Below, piece by piece: positions 49,429-58,383 of a stretch of 64,000 nt of DNA. The DNA comes from JAEUIX01 sp046156035. Lineage in GTDB: Bacteria > Planctomycetota > Phycisphaerae > Phycisphaerales > UBA1924. Positions within the stretch are counted from its first letter, which is position 1, and each line of letters starts with the position of its first letter. Both the position numbers and the translations under genes were made by a program. Location of the stretch: NCBI GenBank assembly GCA_046156035.1, contig JBJXEW010000050.1, positions 175,600 through 239,599 on the forward strand, read 5' to 3'. The notes under the pieces are model-generated. The model made no database searches and had not been told where the DNA came from. It was given only the letters and a program-made list of their open reading frames with translations.

Positions 49429-50118
49429 ATGCTGACCGGTCCTGCCCCGCCTGCCTGGCTTGCGTCCTTGCCGTTCATCGTGTCTTTGCTCGTGGTTGCC
49501 TGGCTGGTCCTCGTCCGTCCGATGCGTGCGCAAGTGGCGAGGACGGTAGCGACTTGTTTGGCTTGCGGTTACCCCTTGGCTGGCCTCCCGCTGCCACGCA
49601 TATGCCCCGAGTGTGGTGCCGTGTATGGCAACGGTTTGCCCACCGTTCCCGCAATGTGCTGGGACTGGCGGCGTTGGTGGGTCGGTCCTGCGGTGTTGGC
49701 CTTGACCGTCGGATTCGCGGAGTTGGCGGCTCGCGGGATCGCAGCATGCTGGTACTTGATCGCCAGAAGCGCCTATCCGCAGCAGCCAAACCTGTGGGTT
49801 GGCGCACATGAGGGCCAGTCGCTGCAGAGCGTGTCGATCTTCCGCGGCCTGATCTATGTCTCGACGGTGGCATATCTGGCTGCATGGCCTTTGGCGCGTC
49901 CCGCTCGCCTTATCGCGGCGGGCGGTGTACTAAGCGGCGTTCTGTTTACTGCGAACCTCATCTGGCTTCCCGTCTGTTGGTCGCGCGGCGCGAGGGAGTT
50001 TGCGCCCATGCCTTGGTGGCTCTACGTCCTTTGCATTGCAGGCGCGGCGTTCTTCGCGCAAAGGATTGTGTCGCGCAAAGCACTCGCTTTCCAGCAAAGT
50101 ACACCGTATCCGAAGTAG
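49429..50118 (+). CDS. Membrane protein with zinc ribbon
   Basis: The 229-residue protein has a helix near the start (ASLPFIVSLLVVAWLVLV), then CLACGYPLAGLPLPRICPEC (four Cys, a zinc ribbon), and four more helices. The word CGY-L-x-G-L-x-x-x-CPECG is frequent in membrane proteins of planctomycetes. Function unknown. ATG 49429 is the first in-frame start and stands divergent to atpG. Confidence 0.7.
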   Translation: MLTGPAPPAWLASLPFIVSLLVVAWLVLVRPMRAQVARTVATCLACGYPLAGLPLPRICPECGAVYGNGLPTVPAMCWDWRRWWVGPAVLALTVGFAELAARGIAACWYLIARSAYPQQPNLWVGAHEGQSLQSVSIFRGLIYVSTVAYLAAWPLARPARLIAAGGVLSGVLFTANLIWLPVCWSRGAREFAPMPWWLYVLCIAGAAFFAQRIVSRKALAFQQSTPYPK

Positions 50119-50233
50119 TCGTGAGCCCGAATTCCGCGGCACCCACAAACCGCCGACACTGTTCATCGCTGAAGCGGTCCAGTTCCGGGAACGCACGCCA
50201 GACTTTGCTGCGCGGCAGCCGCATTGCAGGGGA

Positions 50234-51400
50234 CTATCCGTGTTGCGTGGTGCCGGAGTTCCCCGGAAGGTGGGACATGGCGGTCGCCGCGGCGACCGCC
50301 CCACCAGGCCGTTCGTTCACATAGCCCCCCCGCTGACGCTCGGGGCGCGTTGAGCCAGTCGCGCCACCAGCAGGCCCGAACCCCCGCTCCTCCCCCACGA
50401 TGTACAGCGGCCGGTTCTGCACCGTCTTGTGGATGATCCCCACGTACCACGCCAGCGTGCCCAGCAGCGTGAGTTGCACGCCGCCAAGAAAGAAGATTCC
50501 GCACGCCAGCATCGCGTACCCCTCGGAGGGCATCTTGAAGAACACCTTCTGGATCACGACCATCGCGCTCACGGCCAGGGAGAGGGCGGTGACGAACAGA
50601 CCGATCCAGATCATGCTGCGCAAGGGCGCAAGGCTGAACGCGCACAGGGCCTCGAACGAGAGCCGCAGCAGTTTGCTGAAGTTGTACTTGGTCTCGCCCG
50701 CGTGCCGCGCATCGCGGTCGTAGAGCACGGGCTCCTGCCGGAAGCCGACCCACGACACCAGCCCGCGGATGAAGCGCGGGTTCTCACGGATCTCGCGCAG
50801 CGCCAGCACCACGCGCCGGTCCATAAGGCGAAAGTCGCCCGTGTCACGCGGAATCTTCACCTCGCTCACCCGGTGCAGCAGGCGATAGAAAATGAACGCC
50901 GAGGCCTTCTTGAAGAGCGTCTCGCCCTGGCGCTGGCGGCGCTGCGCATACACCACATCCACACCCCGCCGCCACGAAGCCAGCATGTCCGCCATCACCT
51001 CGGGTGGGTCTTGCAGGTCCGCATCGATCAGCACCACCGCATCGCCTTCGGCGTGGTCCAGCCCCGCCGTTGTCGCCAGTTCGTGCCCGAAGTTGCGCGA
51101 GAGCGACACGTACTTCACGCGCGCATCCTGCCGCGCCAGGTCGCGCATCACCTCCAGCGTTCCGTCGCGGCTGCCATCGTTGATCAGTATCAGTTCCCAC
51201 TGGCCCACCGTCCCCGCGCTCACGCATCCGTCCAGCACCGCCGCGACGCGCCTGTGCAGCAGGGCCAGGTTCTCCGCCTCGTTGAACGCCGGCACGATCA
51301 CGCTCACGAACGCCGCGCCCGCGCGTTCAGGAACCGCCGCGCCCACGCCCGGCTTGGCCTCCGTAATCACCGCAGCCGGAGTGTCAGCAGTCTCGCCCAT
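50234..51400 (-). CDS. GtrB/DPM1-type family 2 glycosyltransferase
   Basis: The 388-residue enzyme has the GT2 fold: SVIVPAFNEAENLALLHRRV, ILINDGSRDGT, SLSRNFGHELATTAGLDHAE, VLIDADLQDPPEVMADML (donor/metal DAD) and DTGDFRLMDRRV. Two C-terminal transmembrane helices (MIWIGLFVTALSLAVSAMVV and YAMLACGIFFLGGVQLTLLG) match GtrB-type enzymes, which transfer a sugar to undecaprenyl phosphate. The last 50 residues (from PERQRGGYV) are not family sequence: they are encoded by repeat words shared with 31.1 kb and by a palindrome at 50279-50305. Confidence 0.88.
   Translation of the reverse strand: MGETADTPAAVITEAKPGVGAAVPERAGAAFVSVIVPAFNEAENLALLHRRVAAVLDGCVSAGTVGQWELILINDGSRDGTLEVMRDLARQDARVKYVSLSRNFGHELATTAGLDHAEGDAVVLIDADLQDPPEVMADMLASWRRGVDVVYAQRRQRQGETLFKKASAFIFYRLLHRVSEVKIPRDTGDFRLMDRRVVLALREIRENPRFIRGLVSWVGFRQEPVLYDRDARHAGETKYNFSKLLRLSFEALCAFSLAPLRSMIWIGLFVTALSLAVSAMVVIQKVFFKMPSEGYAMLACGIFFLGGVQLTLLGTLAWYVGIIHKTVQNRPLYIVGEERGFGPAGGATGSTRPERQRGGYVNERPGGAVAAATAMSHLPGNSGTTQHG
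50279..50305 (-). repeat. Palindromic element related to the 24-bp family, in GtrB tail
   Basis: GGCGGTCGCC/GGCGACCGCC around GC is followed by CCACC. The ends (GGCGG...CCGCC plus CCACC) equal those of the 24-bp element; the centre differs. It is read in frame as PGGAVAAATAM. Confidence 0.7.
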
Positions 51401-51487
51401 CGCCTCATCTTAGGAATCACCCCGCACACCCGCCCCGCTGCGTGCACGCCCACGGCTCCGATAACCCGTGTCCACTGCCCCCGCCCA

Positions 51488-52387
51488 TCACCTTGCGGGG
51501 CCGGTCGCAGAGGCACGCGAGCCACGCGAGCGCCCGCTCGCCGTGCCCGATGCACCCTGCCCCAAGCGCGTCCGCCAGTTGGCAATCGCCTGAAAGTCCG
51601 ACAGGTCATACTTCAGCGGCGTCACGGTGATGTTCCCCGCGAACAGTTCCTGCACATCGCTGCCGGGCGCGGTGCCGTGGAAGTCCATGGGCGAACCGCC
51701 AGACCAGTAGTACGTCTCACCCAGCGGATTTCTATTCTTGGTGTACGCGTCGACCAAGCCGTGGGTGTTCATGGGGCAGATTCTGATCGGCGGCGTCTTC
51801 CCCTCGCGCTCCGTGGCTGGCACGTTGATGCTCAGGCACGTGTGCGGCGGCAGCAGTTTGCGTAGTTCCTTCGCGCTCGGCCGCCCGATCAGCGCCTCGA
51901 TCGCCGCGCGCGCGTGCCGCGCCGCCACGTCATACCGCGGCCTCCCCCTGCCGATGTGCACGCTCACCGCGATCGCCGGCACACCCAGAAACGCCGCCTC
52001 AAGCGCGGCTGCGCACGTCCCCGAATACAGCACGTTGATCCCGATGTTCGCCCCCTGATTCATCCCCGATATCACCAGGTCCGGCCTCGCCCGCTTCCCG
52101 AACTTGGCGGGCCAGAGCGTGGCCAGCCCCAGTTTCACGCAGTCCGCCGGGCGGCCATCCACGGCGATGCCCACCATGCGGTCGTTCACCGGCACCTCCT
52201 TGGTGATCAACGGCTGGCGGAACGTGATGCCGTGGCCCGTGGCAGACTGCACCGTGTACGGGGCGATCGGCAGCACCACATCGGCGAAGGGGGCGCCGAA
52301 GTGGCCGCCGTGGTCGATCAGGGCATCGTGCATGGCCTCAATGCCCGCCGCGTCGATGCCGTCGTCATTGCAGAGGAGGATCTTCAT
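51488..52387 (-). CDS. surE: 5'-nucleotidase SurE
   Basis: The 299-residue protein is a metal-dependent nucleotidase. The start ILLCNDDGIDAAGIEAMHDA has the Asp-Asp metal ligands; Ser in PYTVQSATGHGIT, and ISGMNQGANIGINVLYSGTC with AALEAAFLGVPAIAVS are the SurE signature. A Ser/Arg/Gly-rich tail of about 25 residues follows the domain. It is transcribed in the same direction as the GtrB-like gene, 87 bases upstream of it. Confidence 0.93.
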   Translation of the reverse strand: MKILLCNDDGIDAAGIEAMHDALIDHGGHFGAPFADVVLPIAPYTVQSATGHGITFRQPLITKEVPVNDRMVGIAVDGRPADCVKLGLATLWPAKFGKRARPDLVISGMNQGANIGINVLYSGTCAAALEAAFLGVPAIAVSVHIGRGRPRYDVAARHARAAIEALIGRPSAKELRKLLPPHTCLSINVPATEREGKTPPIRICPMNTHGLVDAYTKNRNPLGETYYWSGGSPMDFHGTAPGSDVQELFAGNITVTPLKYDLSDFQAIANWRTRLGQGASGTASGRSRGSRASATGPAR

Positions 52388-52769
52388 GGGGGCAGAGGAT
52401 ACGAGGCCCCTGTCGGGTTGGCCTTTGCTTGGTGATTGCTCCTTCTGCATCTTCTCCCAAGTCTCGTGGCACAGCCTTGCAGGCTGTGTCCTACCCAACC
52501 TCCCGACGCGCGCGCGCCCCGTTTCGCAAGGTATGGAGGCACAGCCTGCAAGGCTGTGCCTCGAGGATGAGCAGGCTCTCGGCACACAACTCGATGATGA
52601 TTGCCGGCAGTGGGAGGGATCAACCAGCCCGCGGCGTGCGAATAGGCAGGTGCCAGCCGCGGGCCGTTTGTGGCCGGGGTGGCCCTATCGTCATGCTGCG
52701 GCGGCATGACGAGCCAATGGCGCGGCGGGTGTGGTCGAGGGCAGGGCTTTCTGTTTTCAGGAGCGGTGT
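52388..52769. other. Intergenic region with GGCACAGCC-type palindromes
   Basis: No gene is supported. Two palindromes occupy 52467-52563; the remainder has no clear promoter or RNA signature except AGGAG before the pilin-like gene. Confidence 0.6.
52467..52563. repeat. Pair of GGCACAGCC...GGCTGTGCC palindromes in head-to-head order
   Basis: GGCACAGCCTTGCAGGCTGTGTC (52469-52491, given in two halves: GGCACAGCC and GGCTGTGTC) and GAGGCACAGCC/GGCTGTGCCTC (52536-52562) are each self-complementary and similar to each other. About 45 bases separate them. Words of this type are dispersed in many planctomycete genomes. Confidence 0.75.
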
Positions 52770-53888
52770 ATGGCGACGGCACGGTGCGGCAGGGCGGCGG
52801 TCGGGGGGCGAGCGTGGCCGGCGATCGCGCGGGCTTTCACGCTCGTGGAGGTGCTCGTGGTCCTCATCATCATCGGCACGGTGCTGGCGATCCTGCTCCC
52901 TTCACTGGCCACCACGCGCCAGGCCGCCAAGAAGGTCTCGAGCCAGGCCCTCATGAACAACCTCGCCGCGGCCACCAGCCAGTTCATCACCGATCGGCGC
53001 GAGTCTCCCGGCTACTTCACGCCCGTGGAGATGGGTGCCGCGGCCAACTCAGCACCCAGCGACTCAGCCGGGTCGCAGCGGGGCTTCGGTGCGATCCAGA
53101 ACATCATGATCGACCTGGCCGGCGGCATCACCGCCGCCCCGCAAGACGGCGTGCAGTTGCTGGAGGTCGGCCCCACGGCCTCCGCCTCAGTCGTGATCGA
53201 CCTCGCCCAGATCGGCGGCTCTGGCGCAGGCAGCGGGAGCGCGGCTTCCAACAAGGCCTATTTCACCCCCGCCCGCCAGTTCTTTGAACCCCAAGGCAAC
53301 GCACAGATCGCCTCAGACTCCGGCAACCGGCGCAATCGGCTTCTGCCCACGCTCATTGATGCCTTCGGCCAGCCCATCCTCGCGTGGGCCCAAGACGAGC
53401 GTGGTCAGAGCGTGGCCACGTGGGCTGCGCTCGACAGTTCAACCGTGGCGAAGTACTACTGGGCCGCCAACGGCTGCTACCTGAACTCCACGGCATTGGG
53501 CAAAGCCGTGGCCAATCAGTCCGGCGACACCAACTACGACCGCCCTTCCAGCCTCATCGGCGGTGGCGGTACCACGTTCGATGCCGATCAGGTTCAGTCC
53601 TCGCTCATGGCCCTGCTGGGCCACCCCGCCTTCCCCTCCCCCGCGATGCAAGATGCCCTCGGCGGAGGTTTCGCCGGTTCGCAAATCCCGCTCCCCGGCG
53701 CTGCCCGCGGCCAAGTGGTCTACCACTCCGCAGGCGCAAACGGTGTGTATCTGGGCACCTTTGAGCGGGGCGGAAAGGCCGCCCTCGAAGATAACGCGAC
53801 ACGCCCCCCGGCCAAGGCCGCACGCTACTCCGGTGGCTACGACCCGATGCTCGACTTCGACGACATCGTGGTGCCCGCCGGAAACTGA
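52770..53888 (+). CDS. Type IV pilin-like/DUF1559-type prepilin
   Basis: ATG 52770 has AGGAG 9 bases before it. The N-terminus AFTLVEVLVVLIIIGTVLAI shows the prepilin motif with +5 Glu after a leader ending in Ala-Arg. The remaining 330 residues of 372 are a large globular part with DSGNRRNRLLPTLIDAFGQP and WAQDERGQSVATWAALDSST, which may be a secreted domain. Pilin-like secreted proteins with prepilin leaders are very numerous in planctomycetes. A link with the type II secretion-like genes at 2-10 kb is possible but not shown. Confidence 0.78.
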   Translation: MATARCGRAAVGGRAWPAIARAFTLVEVLVVLIIIGTVLAILLPSLATTRQAAKKVSSQALMNNLAAATSQFITDRRESPGYFTPVEMGAAANSAPSDSAGSQRGFGAIQNIMIDLAGGITAAPQDGVQLLEVGPTASASVVIDLAQIGGSGAGSGSAASNKAYFTPARQFFEPQGNAQIASDSGNRRNRLLPTLIDAFGQPILAWAQDERGQSVATWAALDSSTVAKYYWAANGCYLNSTALGKAVANQSGDTNYDRPSSLIGGGGTTFDADQVQSSLMALLGHPAFPSPAMQDALGGGFAGSQIPLPGAARGQVVYHSAGANGVYLGTFERGGKAALEDNATRPPAKAARYSGGYDPMLDFDDIVVPAGN

Positions 53889-53959
53889 CGCGTTCGGCTT
53901 GCGCAATCTTTGCGTACACTCCCCTTCCCGCGGCAAACGCGGGTTACGAGGGAGTTGCC

Positions 53960-55498
53960 ATGTTCCAATCGATCACGATGGCGGATGCTGGCACGCAGGG
54001 CGTGCTGGTTTTCGGTGCCTTTGCCGACCAACCCCTGCACGAGAGCGCGGCCAAGCACGATGTGGGCGGCCTGATCGCCGCCGCGGTCGCACGCGCTGAG
54101 TTCGGCGGCAAGAGTGGGTCCATCGCGGAGGCCTTCCTCCCTGCCCCCGAGGCGGAGGGTGGTAAGAAGGACAAGAAGGCCAAGAAGCACCCCGCCAAAG
54201 CCACGCGTGTGCTGGTGGTGGGCTTGGGGAAGAAGGACAAGTTCAAGCCCGGCGAGTTGCGAACCGCGGCCGCCGCGCTCGCCAAACGCCTGCACGCGGC
54301 CAAGGAACCCGGCGCGGCGCTCCATCTTGCAGGCGTGCTCGAAGGCGTGAAGGCTGATCTTGATGCGTGCGGGCAGGCCCTGGGTGAGGGCTTCGGCCTG
54401 ATCGGCTGGGATGCCAACCAGTTCAAGGGCAAGGGCACCGAGAAGGACAAACTCGAACGCCGCCCGCTCGCCCTGAGCGTCAAGAGCAAGCAGATGGCCG
54501 CCGCGTTCGAGCGCGGCTTGGGCATCGCCGATGCCGCCAACCTCACACGCACGCTCAGCGAGACACCCCCCAACATCGCCACGACCGGCTTCATGGCCGA
54601 CCAGGCCCGCGCCCTGGCCAAAGAGTGCGGCCTGGGCTTTCAGGTGTTCGCGGGCAAGGAGTTGGAACGCGAGCGCCTCGTGGGCCACGTGAACGTCGGC
54701 AAGGCCAGCGAGAACAAGCCCTGCATGATCCGCCTCGAATACACGCCCAAGAAGGCCAAAGACAAGGCCAAGCCGGTGGTGCTTGTGGGCAAGACCGTGA
54801 CCTACGACACCGGCGGCCTCTCCCTCAAGATCAACAACGGCATGGTCGGCATGAAGCGTGATAAAGACGGCGGCTGCGCCGTGCTGGGCGCAATGAAGGC
54901 CATCGCCACCGTCATCAAGCCCAAGGTGCCCGTGGTCGCCATCCTCTGCTGTGCTGAAAACTCCATCTCCGAAGAGGCGTACCGCCCGGACGATGTGCTG
55001 ACCTACCGCAACGGCGTCACCGTCGAGATCACCAACACCGATGCCGAGGGGCGGCTTGTGCTGGCCGATGGTCTCTGCTGGGCCTGCGAGAAGGAGCGGC
55101 CGCGCTGCATCATCGACTTGGCCACGCTCACCGGCGGGGTGGTGGTGGCCTTGGGCGATGTCTTCTGCGGCATGTTCTGCGAGGATGACGACCTGCGTGC
55201 CAAGGTGGAAGCCGCGGCCAAGGCCACCGGCGAGCACGTCTGGCGGCTGCCGCTCAACGCCGAATACCGCGAGCAGATGAAGAGCCCCGTGGCCGACATC
55301 CTCAACTCCAACCCCAACCGCAAGGCCCACCCCGTGCAGGGCGCGGCGTTCCTCTCCTACTTCGTCGATGACAAGGTGCCCTGGTGCCACCTCGATATCG
55401 CCGGCGTGCACGCCGTGGAGAAGGACACCGGCCCGTTCGTGAAAGGCCCCACGGCCTGGGGCGTGCGCCTGCTGGCGGAGTTGATCGGGGCGATGTGA
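53960..55498 (+). CDS. pepA: Leucyl aminopeptidase (M17)
   Basis: The 512-residue enzyme removes N-terminal residues in the cytoplasm. The M17 signature NTDAEGRLVLADGLCWA and metal/catalytic words LVGKTVTYDTGGLSLKINNG, GMKRDKDGGCAVLGAM, and the end KGPTAWGVRLLAEL are all present. A Lys-rich insert (about residues 70-80, KKDKKAKK) lies in the N-terminal domain. The gene ends 82 bases before the left end of the integrative element. Confidence 0.95.
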   Translation: MFQSITMADAGTQGVLVFGAFADQPLHESAAKHDVGGLIAAAVARAEFGGKSGSIAEAFLPAPEAEGGKKDKKAKKHPAKATRVLVVGLGKKDKFKPGELRTAAAALAKRLHAAKEPGAALHLAGVLEGVKADLDACGQALGEGFGLIGWDANQFKGKGTEKDKLERRPLALSVKSKQMAAAFERGLGIADAANLTRTLSETPPNIATTGFMADQARALAKECGLGFQVFAGKELERERLVGHVNVGKASENKPCMIRLEYTPKKAKDKAKPVVLVGKTVTYDTGGLSLKINNGMVGMKRDKDGGCAVLGAMKAIATVIKPKVPVVAILCCAENSISEEAYRPDDVLTYRNGVTVEITNTDAEGRLVLADGLCWACEKERPRCIIDLATLTGGVVVALGDVFCGMFCEDDDLRAKVEAAAKATGEHVWRLPLNAEYREQMKSPVADILNSNPNRKAHPVQGAAFLSYFVDDKVPWCHLDIAGVHAVEKDTGPFVKGPTAWGVRLLAELIGAM

Positions 55499-55579
55499 GG
55501 GCCGGTGCTTCGATGCCCTGTGCCGAGGCCTTCGCCTCTATTTGACCACTTGCGATTTGGTCATTTGGCCCTTTTTCCG

Positions 55580-55602
55580 AATGACCCCAGCGGGGTCCGA
55601 AC
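55580..55602 (+). repeat. Left attachment repeat of the integrative element
   Basis: AATGACCCCAGCGGG then GTCCGAAC repeats the 3' end of tRNA-Glu (63740-63762) with two mismatches in 23 bases. In direct orientation with it, as expected for integration of an element into the 3' end of a tRNA gene. Confidence 0.85.
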
Positions 55603-55841
55603 ACTTCACGGACGCTAAGGCGAAAACGCGAGTTTCTGGACAAGGCGACGCAAAATCCGGCGCACTTGGCGGCGATTCCGGCCCCTGCTCGCCCGTTCCG
55701 GCCCCTGCTCACCCGGCCCCCACTCCGCCCACCGACCCGGACCTCGCGGCACTCGTGGCGGCATGGCCGCGCCTGCCCGCGGCACTCCGGGCGGGCATCG
55801 TGGCGATGGTCAAGGCCACCGGCGGGGAGGGGGCGCGATGA
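55581..55841 (+). CDS. Displaced C-terminal part of the element's integrase
   Basis: From ATG 55581 the frame reads MTPAGSEHFTDAKAKTRVSG, then a Pro/Ala linker and DPDLAALVAAWPRLPAALRA followed by GIVAMVKATGGEGAR, 86 residues. The end is the tail commonly seen on planctomycete integrases. The first five codons are the same and in the same frame as codons 429-433 of the integrase at the other end, so on excision the two parts join. In the integrated state the fragment has no evident ribosome binding site, though the frame is open upstream to 55542. Its stop overlaps the next start as ATGA. Confidence 0.75.
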   Translation: MTPAGSEHFTDAKAKTRVSGQGDAKSGALGGDSGPCSPVPAPAHPAPTPPTDPDLAALVAAWPRLPAALRAGIVAMVKATGGEGAR

Positions 55842-56155
55842 ACACACCGACACCAAACGGGCGAGACGGCTCGGGCCGCTTCGCACCCGGCAACACCGGC
55901 GGACCCGGCAACCCGCACGCGGCCAGCGTGGCACGGCTCCGCGCGGCCATGCTGGGAGCCGTAGAGGCTGGCGACGTGGCGGACGTGGTGAAGGCCCTCG
56001 TGGCGCTGGCCAAGGGCGGCAACGTGGCCGCGGCCCGCGAGGTGCTGGACCGCACGCTCGGCAAGGCCGAAGCCCTCGACCTGCTCGCCCGGCTCGAAGC
56101 CCTCGAAGACCGCATCGGCAACCCTGCCAGCGCGCACACGCCCGCCCCGGAGTAG
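55838..56155 (+). CDS. DUF5681-like small element protein
   Basis: The 105-residue product has DGSGRFAPGNTGGPGNPHAA then SVARLRAAMLGAVEAGDVAD and AAAREVLDRTLGKAE. The GRFxxGNxGGPGNP start is typical of small proteins carried by mobile elements and phages of planctomycetes and proteobacteria (DUF5681 type). ATG overlaps the upstream stop. In a circular element it would follow the integrase directly and be co-translated. Confidence 0.7.
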   Translation: MNTPTPNGRDGSGRFAPGNTGGPGNPHAASVARLRAAMLGAVEAGDVADVVKALVALAKGGNVAAAREVLDRTLGKAEALDLLARLEALEDRIGNPASAHTPAPE

Positions 56156-56162
56156 CCCGCCA

Positions 56163-56405
56163 ATGACCACGCCCCGTGCCCGTATCGACCGTCTAGAACG
56201 CACCACGGCCCGGCCCGGTGGCCAGTGCCCGGCGTGCCCGGCCATTGGCTACCGCTTCACCACCCCGCCCACGGCGGATGAACTCGCGGCCCTGGCACCC
56301 GATGACCGGCCCCCGCCCGAAACGTGCCCGCGGTGCGGCAAGCCCGCCGGGGCGGTTTATGTGTTTGAGGTGCTGGCAGATTGGCGGGGGATGGTGGGTG
56401 TGTAG
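56163..56405 (+). CDS. Small zinc-ribbon protein
   Basis: The 80-residue product has CPACPAIGYRFTTPP and ETCPRCGKPAGAVYVFEVL, two CxxC pairs that would hold a zinc ion. It begins 7 bases after the gene before. Function unknown. Confidence 0.65.
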   Translation: MTTPRARIDRLERTTARPGGQCPACPAIGYRFTTPPTADELAALAPDDRPPPETCPRCGKPAGAVYVFEVLADWRGMVGV

Positions 56406-56435
56406 ACTGGCCGCGGCTGGCCCGCGTTCGCGGTA

Positions 56436-57461
56436 GTGCCGGGGCTTTATCATCGAGAGGCAGACCAGACCGTGCCGGGTGCGCTTGATCCATCCGACCT
56501 CGACCTGCTCACGCGGCTCTCTCGCCGATACGGACAGACCGCGGAGAACCTCGCCCAACTCCGCCGCTTCGAGGCGCTCGGCTTGCTGCAAACCGGCAGC
56601 ACGGCCGAACGGCTCTCGACACTGCGAGACGTGGCGGAACTCAAGGCCGCACTCAAATCCCGTGCCCTTCCCGTCGGTGGGCGCAAGGCGGACCTCGCCG
56701 CCCGGCTTGCCGCGAGTCTCTCGCCCGATGAGTGTGGGGCGTTGAGCCGCGAGGCCCTTTGCTACGTGCTCACCGAAGCGGGCCGGGCACTCGTGGATGC
56801 ACACGCCGCGCGGAAGGCGCAAGCCGCTGCCGAATGGGAGCGCACGCTGCTCGACCTGCTCCTCGCCGGGAAGGTTGCGGAGGTTGCTGCGGAAATAGAC
56901 CGACACAAGGCGGCGGAGAGCGGTGAGCCGCGCCCGGCTTTCGTGCTGTCAGCGTCGGCCTATGTCGCCTGTGCCACTTGTGTGCTCGGCCTCGACTACC
57001 GGGATGTTGCCCTTCCGCCGGAGGCCGCGTGCTACGTTGGTCCCGCTATCGCACTCGGCTTGATGCTCGGGAGCACTCTGCCCGAAGCCACGAAGCGAGT
57101 GCTTGCGCTCACCGGCGGACGGTTCTCCTGCCCCGCGCTTGAGCGGTGGCTTGCCGGAGAGCCGTGCGGCTCGTTTGCGCTCAAATGTGTGCCCCGGCCG
57201 ACCGACACGGAAGAGCGACGCGCCAAGCGGCTTGCCCATATCTACGTCCACACCAAAATGTTCACGGGCAGCAACGCCGCAAGACTCGAAGCGTACATGA
57301 GCAACAAGTGGTCGGACGGCATCGAGGTACTCACTGCCGAGGCGTGTCCTGTATGCGACGGCCCAAGGACCGTGTACCTGTGGGGAGAACTCGCGGACCT
57401 GCCCAAACTCCCGAGACACTGGGGATGCCGCTGTATGTACGTGCTCGCGCACACGAGTTAG
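56436..57461 (+). CDS. Element protein with SAP-like domain
   Basis: The 341-residue product has, at about residues 55-90, LRDVAELKAALKSRALPVGG followed by RKADLAARLAASL, which matches the SAP DNA-binding module. The C-terminal half has several Cys, including CPVCDGPRTVYLWGELADL and HWGCRCMYVL, perhaps another zinc site. The region before SAP (GALDPSDLDLLTRLSRRYGQ) is helical. GTG 56436 is the first start in frame; GTG 56472 is an alternative. Function unknown; DNA association is inferred. Confidence 0.6.
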   Translation: MPGLYHREADQTVPGALDPSDLDLLTRLSRRYGQTAENLAQLRRFEALGLLQTGSTAERLSTLRDVAELKAALKSRALPVGGRKADLAARLAASLSPDECGALSREALCYVLTEAGRALVDAHAARKAQAAAEWERTLLDLLLAGKVAEVAAEIDRHKAAESGEPRPAFVLSASAYVACATCVLGLDYRDVALPPEAACYVGPAIALGLMLGSTLPEATKRVLALTGGRFSCPALERWLAGEPCGSFALKCVPRPTDTEERRAKRLAHIYVHTKMFTGSNAARLEAYMSNKWSDGIEVLTAEACPVCDGPRTVYLWGELADLPKLPRHWGCRCMYVLAHTS

Positions 57462-57796
57462 CATCGGCGACCCCGCCGGGGCTGCCCGCGCTCGAAGACT
57501 GCGCCGTGCTGTGAGCGCAGGGTGGGGCCCCCCTACCCCCCAAAGTGTGCTCTCACATGCCCCCTCCCACTCCCCCAAACGGGACCGCTGGCTGCCCCCG
57601 CGGGCCGCGCGAATGCGCGGCACTTTGCAACCTCCCCACCCCCCAACCCCCCTCCCCATTCAAGACCCACACTCACGCGCGGACAAGGCCAAGGCCGCGG
57701 CGGTGGTAGACTGCGCGAGCGAGGCTTGGCCCAGCCATCGGACAGAGCGACGTGGGGCATCGGGCGGCCGTGAACCCAGACAGAACGGAGCGCGAC
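57462..57796. other. Gap in the element without a supported gene
   Basis: The stretch has C-runs (CCCCCCTACCCCCC, CCCACCCCCCAACC) and small frames without ribosome binding sites. I see no RNA gene or promoter that I would defend. Confidence 0.5.
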
Positions 57797-58213
57797 ATGA
57801 AACGCGAGAACCTCGGATGGATGGTGGGTGGTGCGGTCGCCACTGGCGCGCTGTTGCTCATGCTCGCGGCCTGGCAGGGCAGCCTGCCCATCCAGCCTGG
57901 TGGCGTGGTTCAACCCAAGGCAGGCTCAGGCACCGTTCCAGCACGCGACCCGGTAGATGACATTCTGGATCGGCTCGACGCAGGCGACACCACCGCGCTT
58001 CAGGTGCGTGCATCCGACGCGCCCGCGCTATTGCGCGGGAGGGTCGCCGATGTGCCCACCCCCACGGTTCAACGCTTTCAGATCGTGTTCTCGCCGCACA
58101 TGCGAAGGGACACGTTCTTGTTGGACACGACTACGGGCGCGTCATGGAAGATGGTCGGCGACAAAGACAAGGACGAAATAACCGGCTGGGAGAGACTGCG
58201 CAAGGAACCGTGA
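57797..58213 (+). CDS. Membrane-anchored element protein of unknown function
   Basis: The 138-residue product has an N-terminal helix (WMVGGAVATGALLLMLAAW) and a periplasmic or extracytoplasmic part of about 110 residues with QRFQIVFSPHMRRDTFLLDT and TGASWKMVGDKDKDEITGW. ATG 57797 follows GGAG 7 bases upstream. Confidence 0.6.
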   Translation: MKRENLGWMVGGAVATGALLLMLAAWQGSLPIQPGGVVQPKAGSGTVPARDPVDDILDRLDAGDTTALQVRASDAPALLRGRVADVPTPTVQRFQIVFSPHMRRDTFLLDTTTGASWKMVGDKDKDEITGWERLRKEP

Positions 58214-58383
58214 ATTCGGCCAACACGCCGATTGGACTTGGATCAACCGGGCCGTATTCTGATTGCACGCCCCCACGAGGGGCACGGGTCGCGGTGTGGC
58301 TTTGCAAGGCCCCCGCTCACGGTTCCGCAGCCGCGCACTCGACCGCGCGGCCGCGGGCACCGGCCCGGTGAAAGGTCGAGCCC

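Noticed and set aside
52467..52563. Palindromes between surE and the pilin gene as intrinsic terminators or an operator
   Set aside because: The genes diverge, T-runs are missing, and the words match dispersed repeats, so they are listed as repeats.
55542..55580. Start of the integrase fragment at 55542 as a functional host gene
   Set aside because: The upstream 13 codons are host intergenic DNA without a ribosome binding site; the fragment is explained by the element's circular form.
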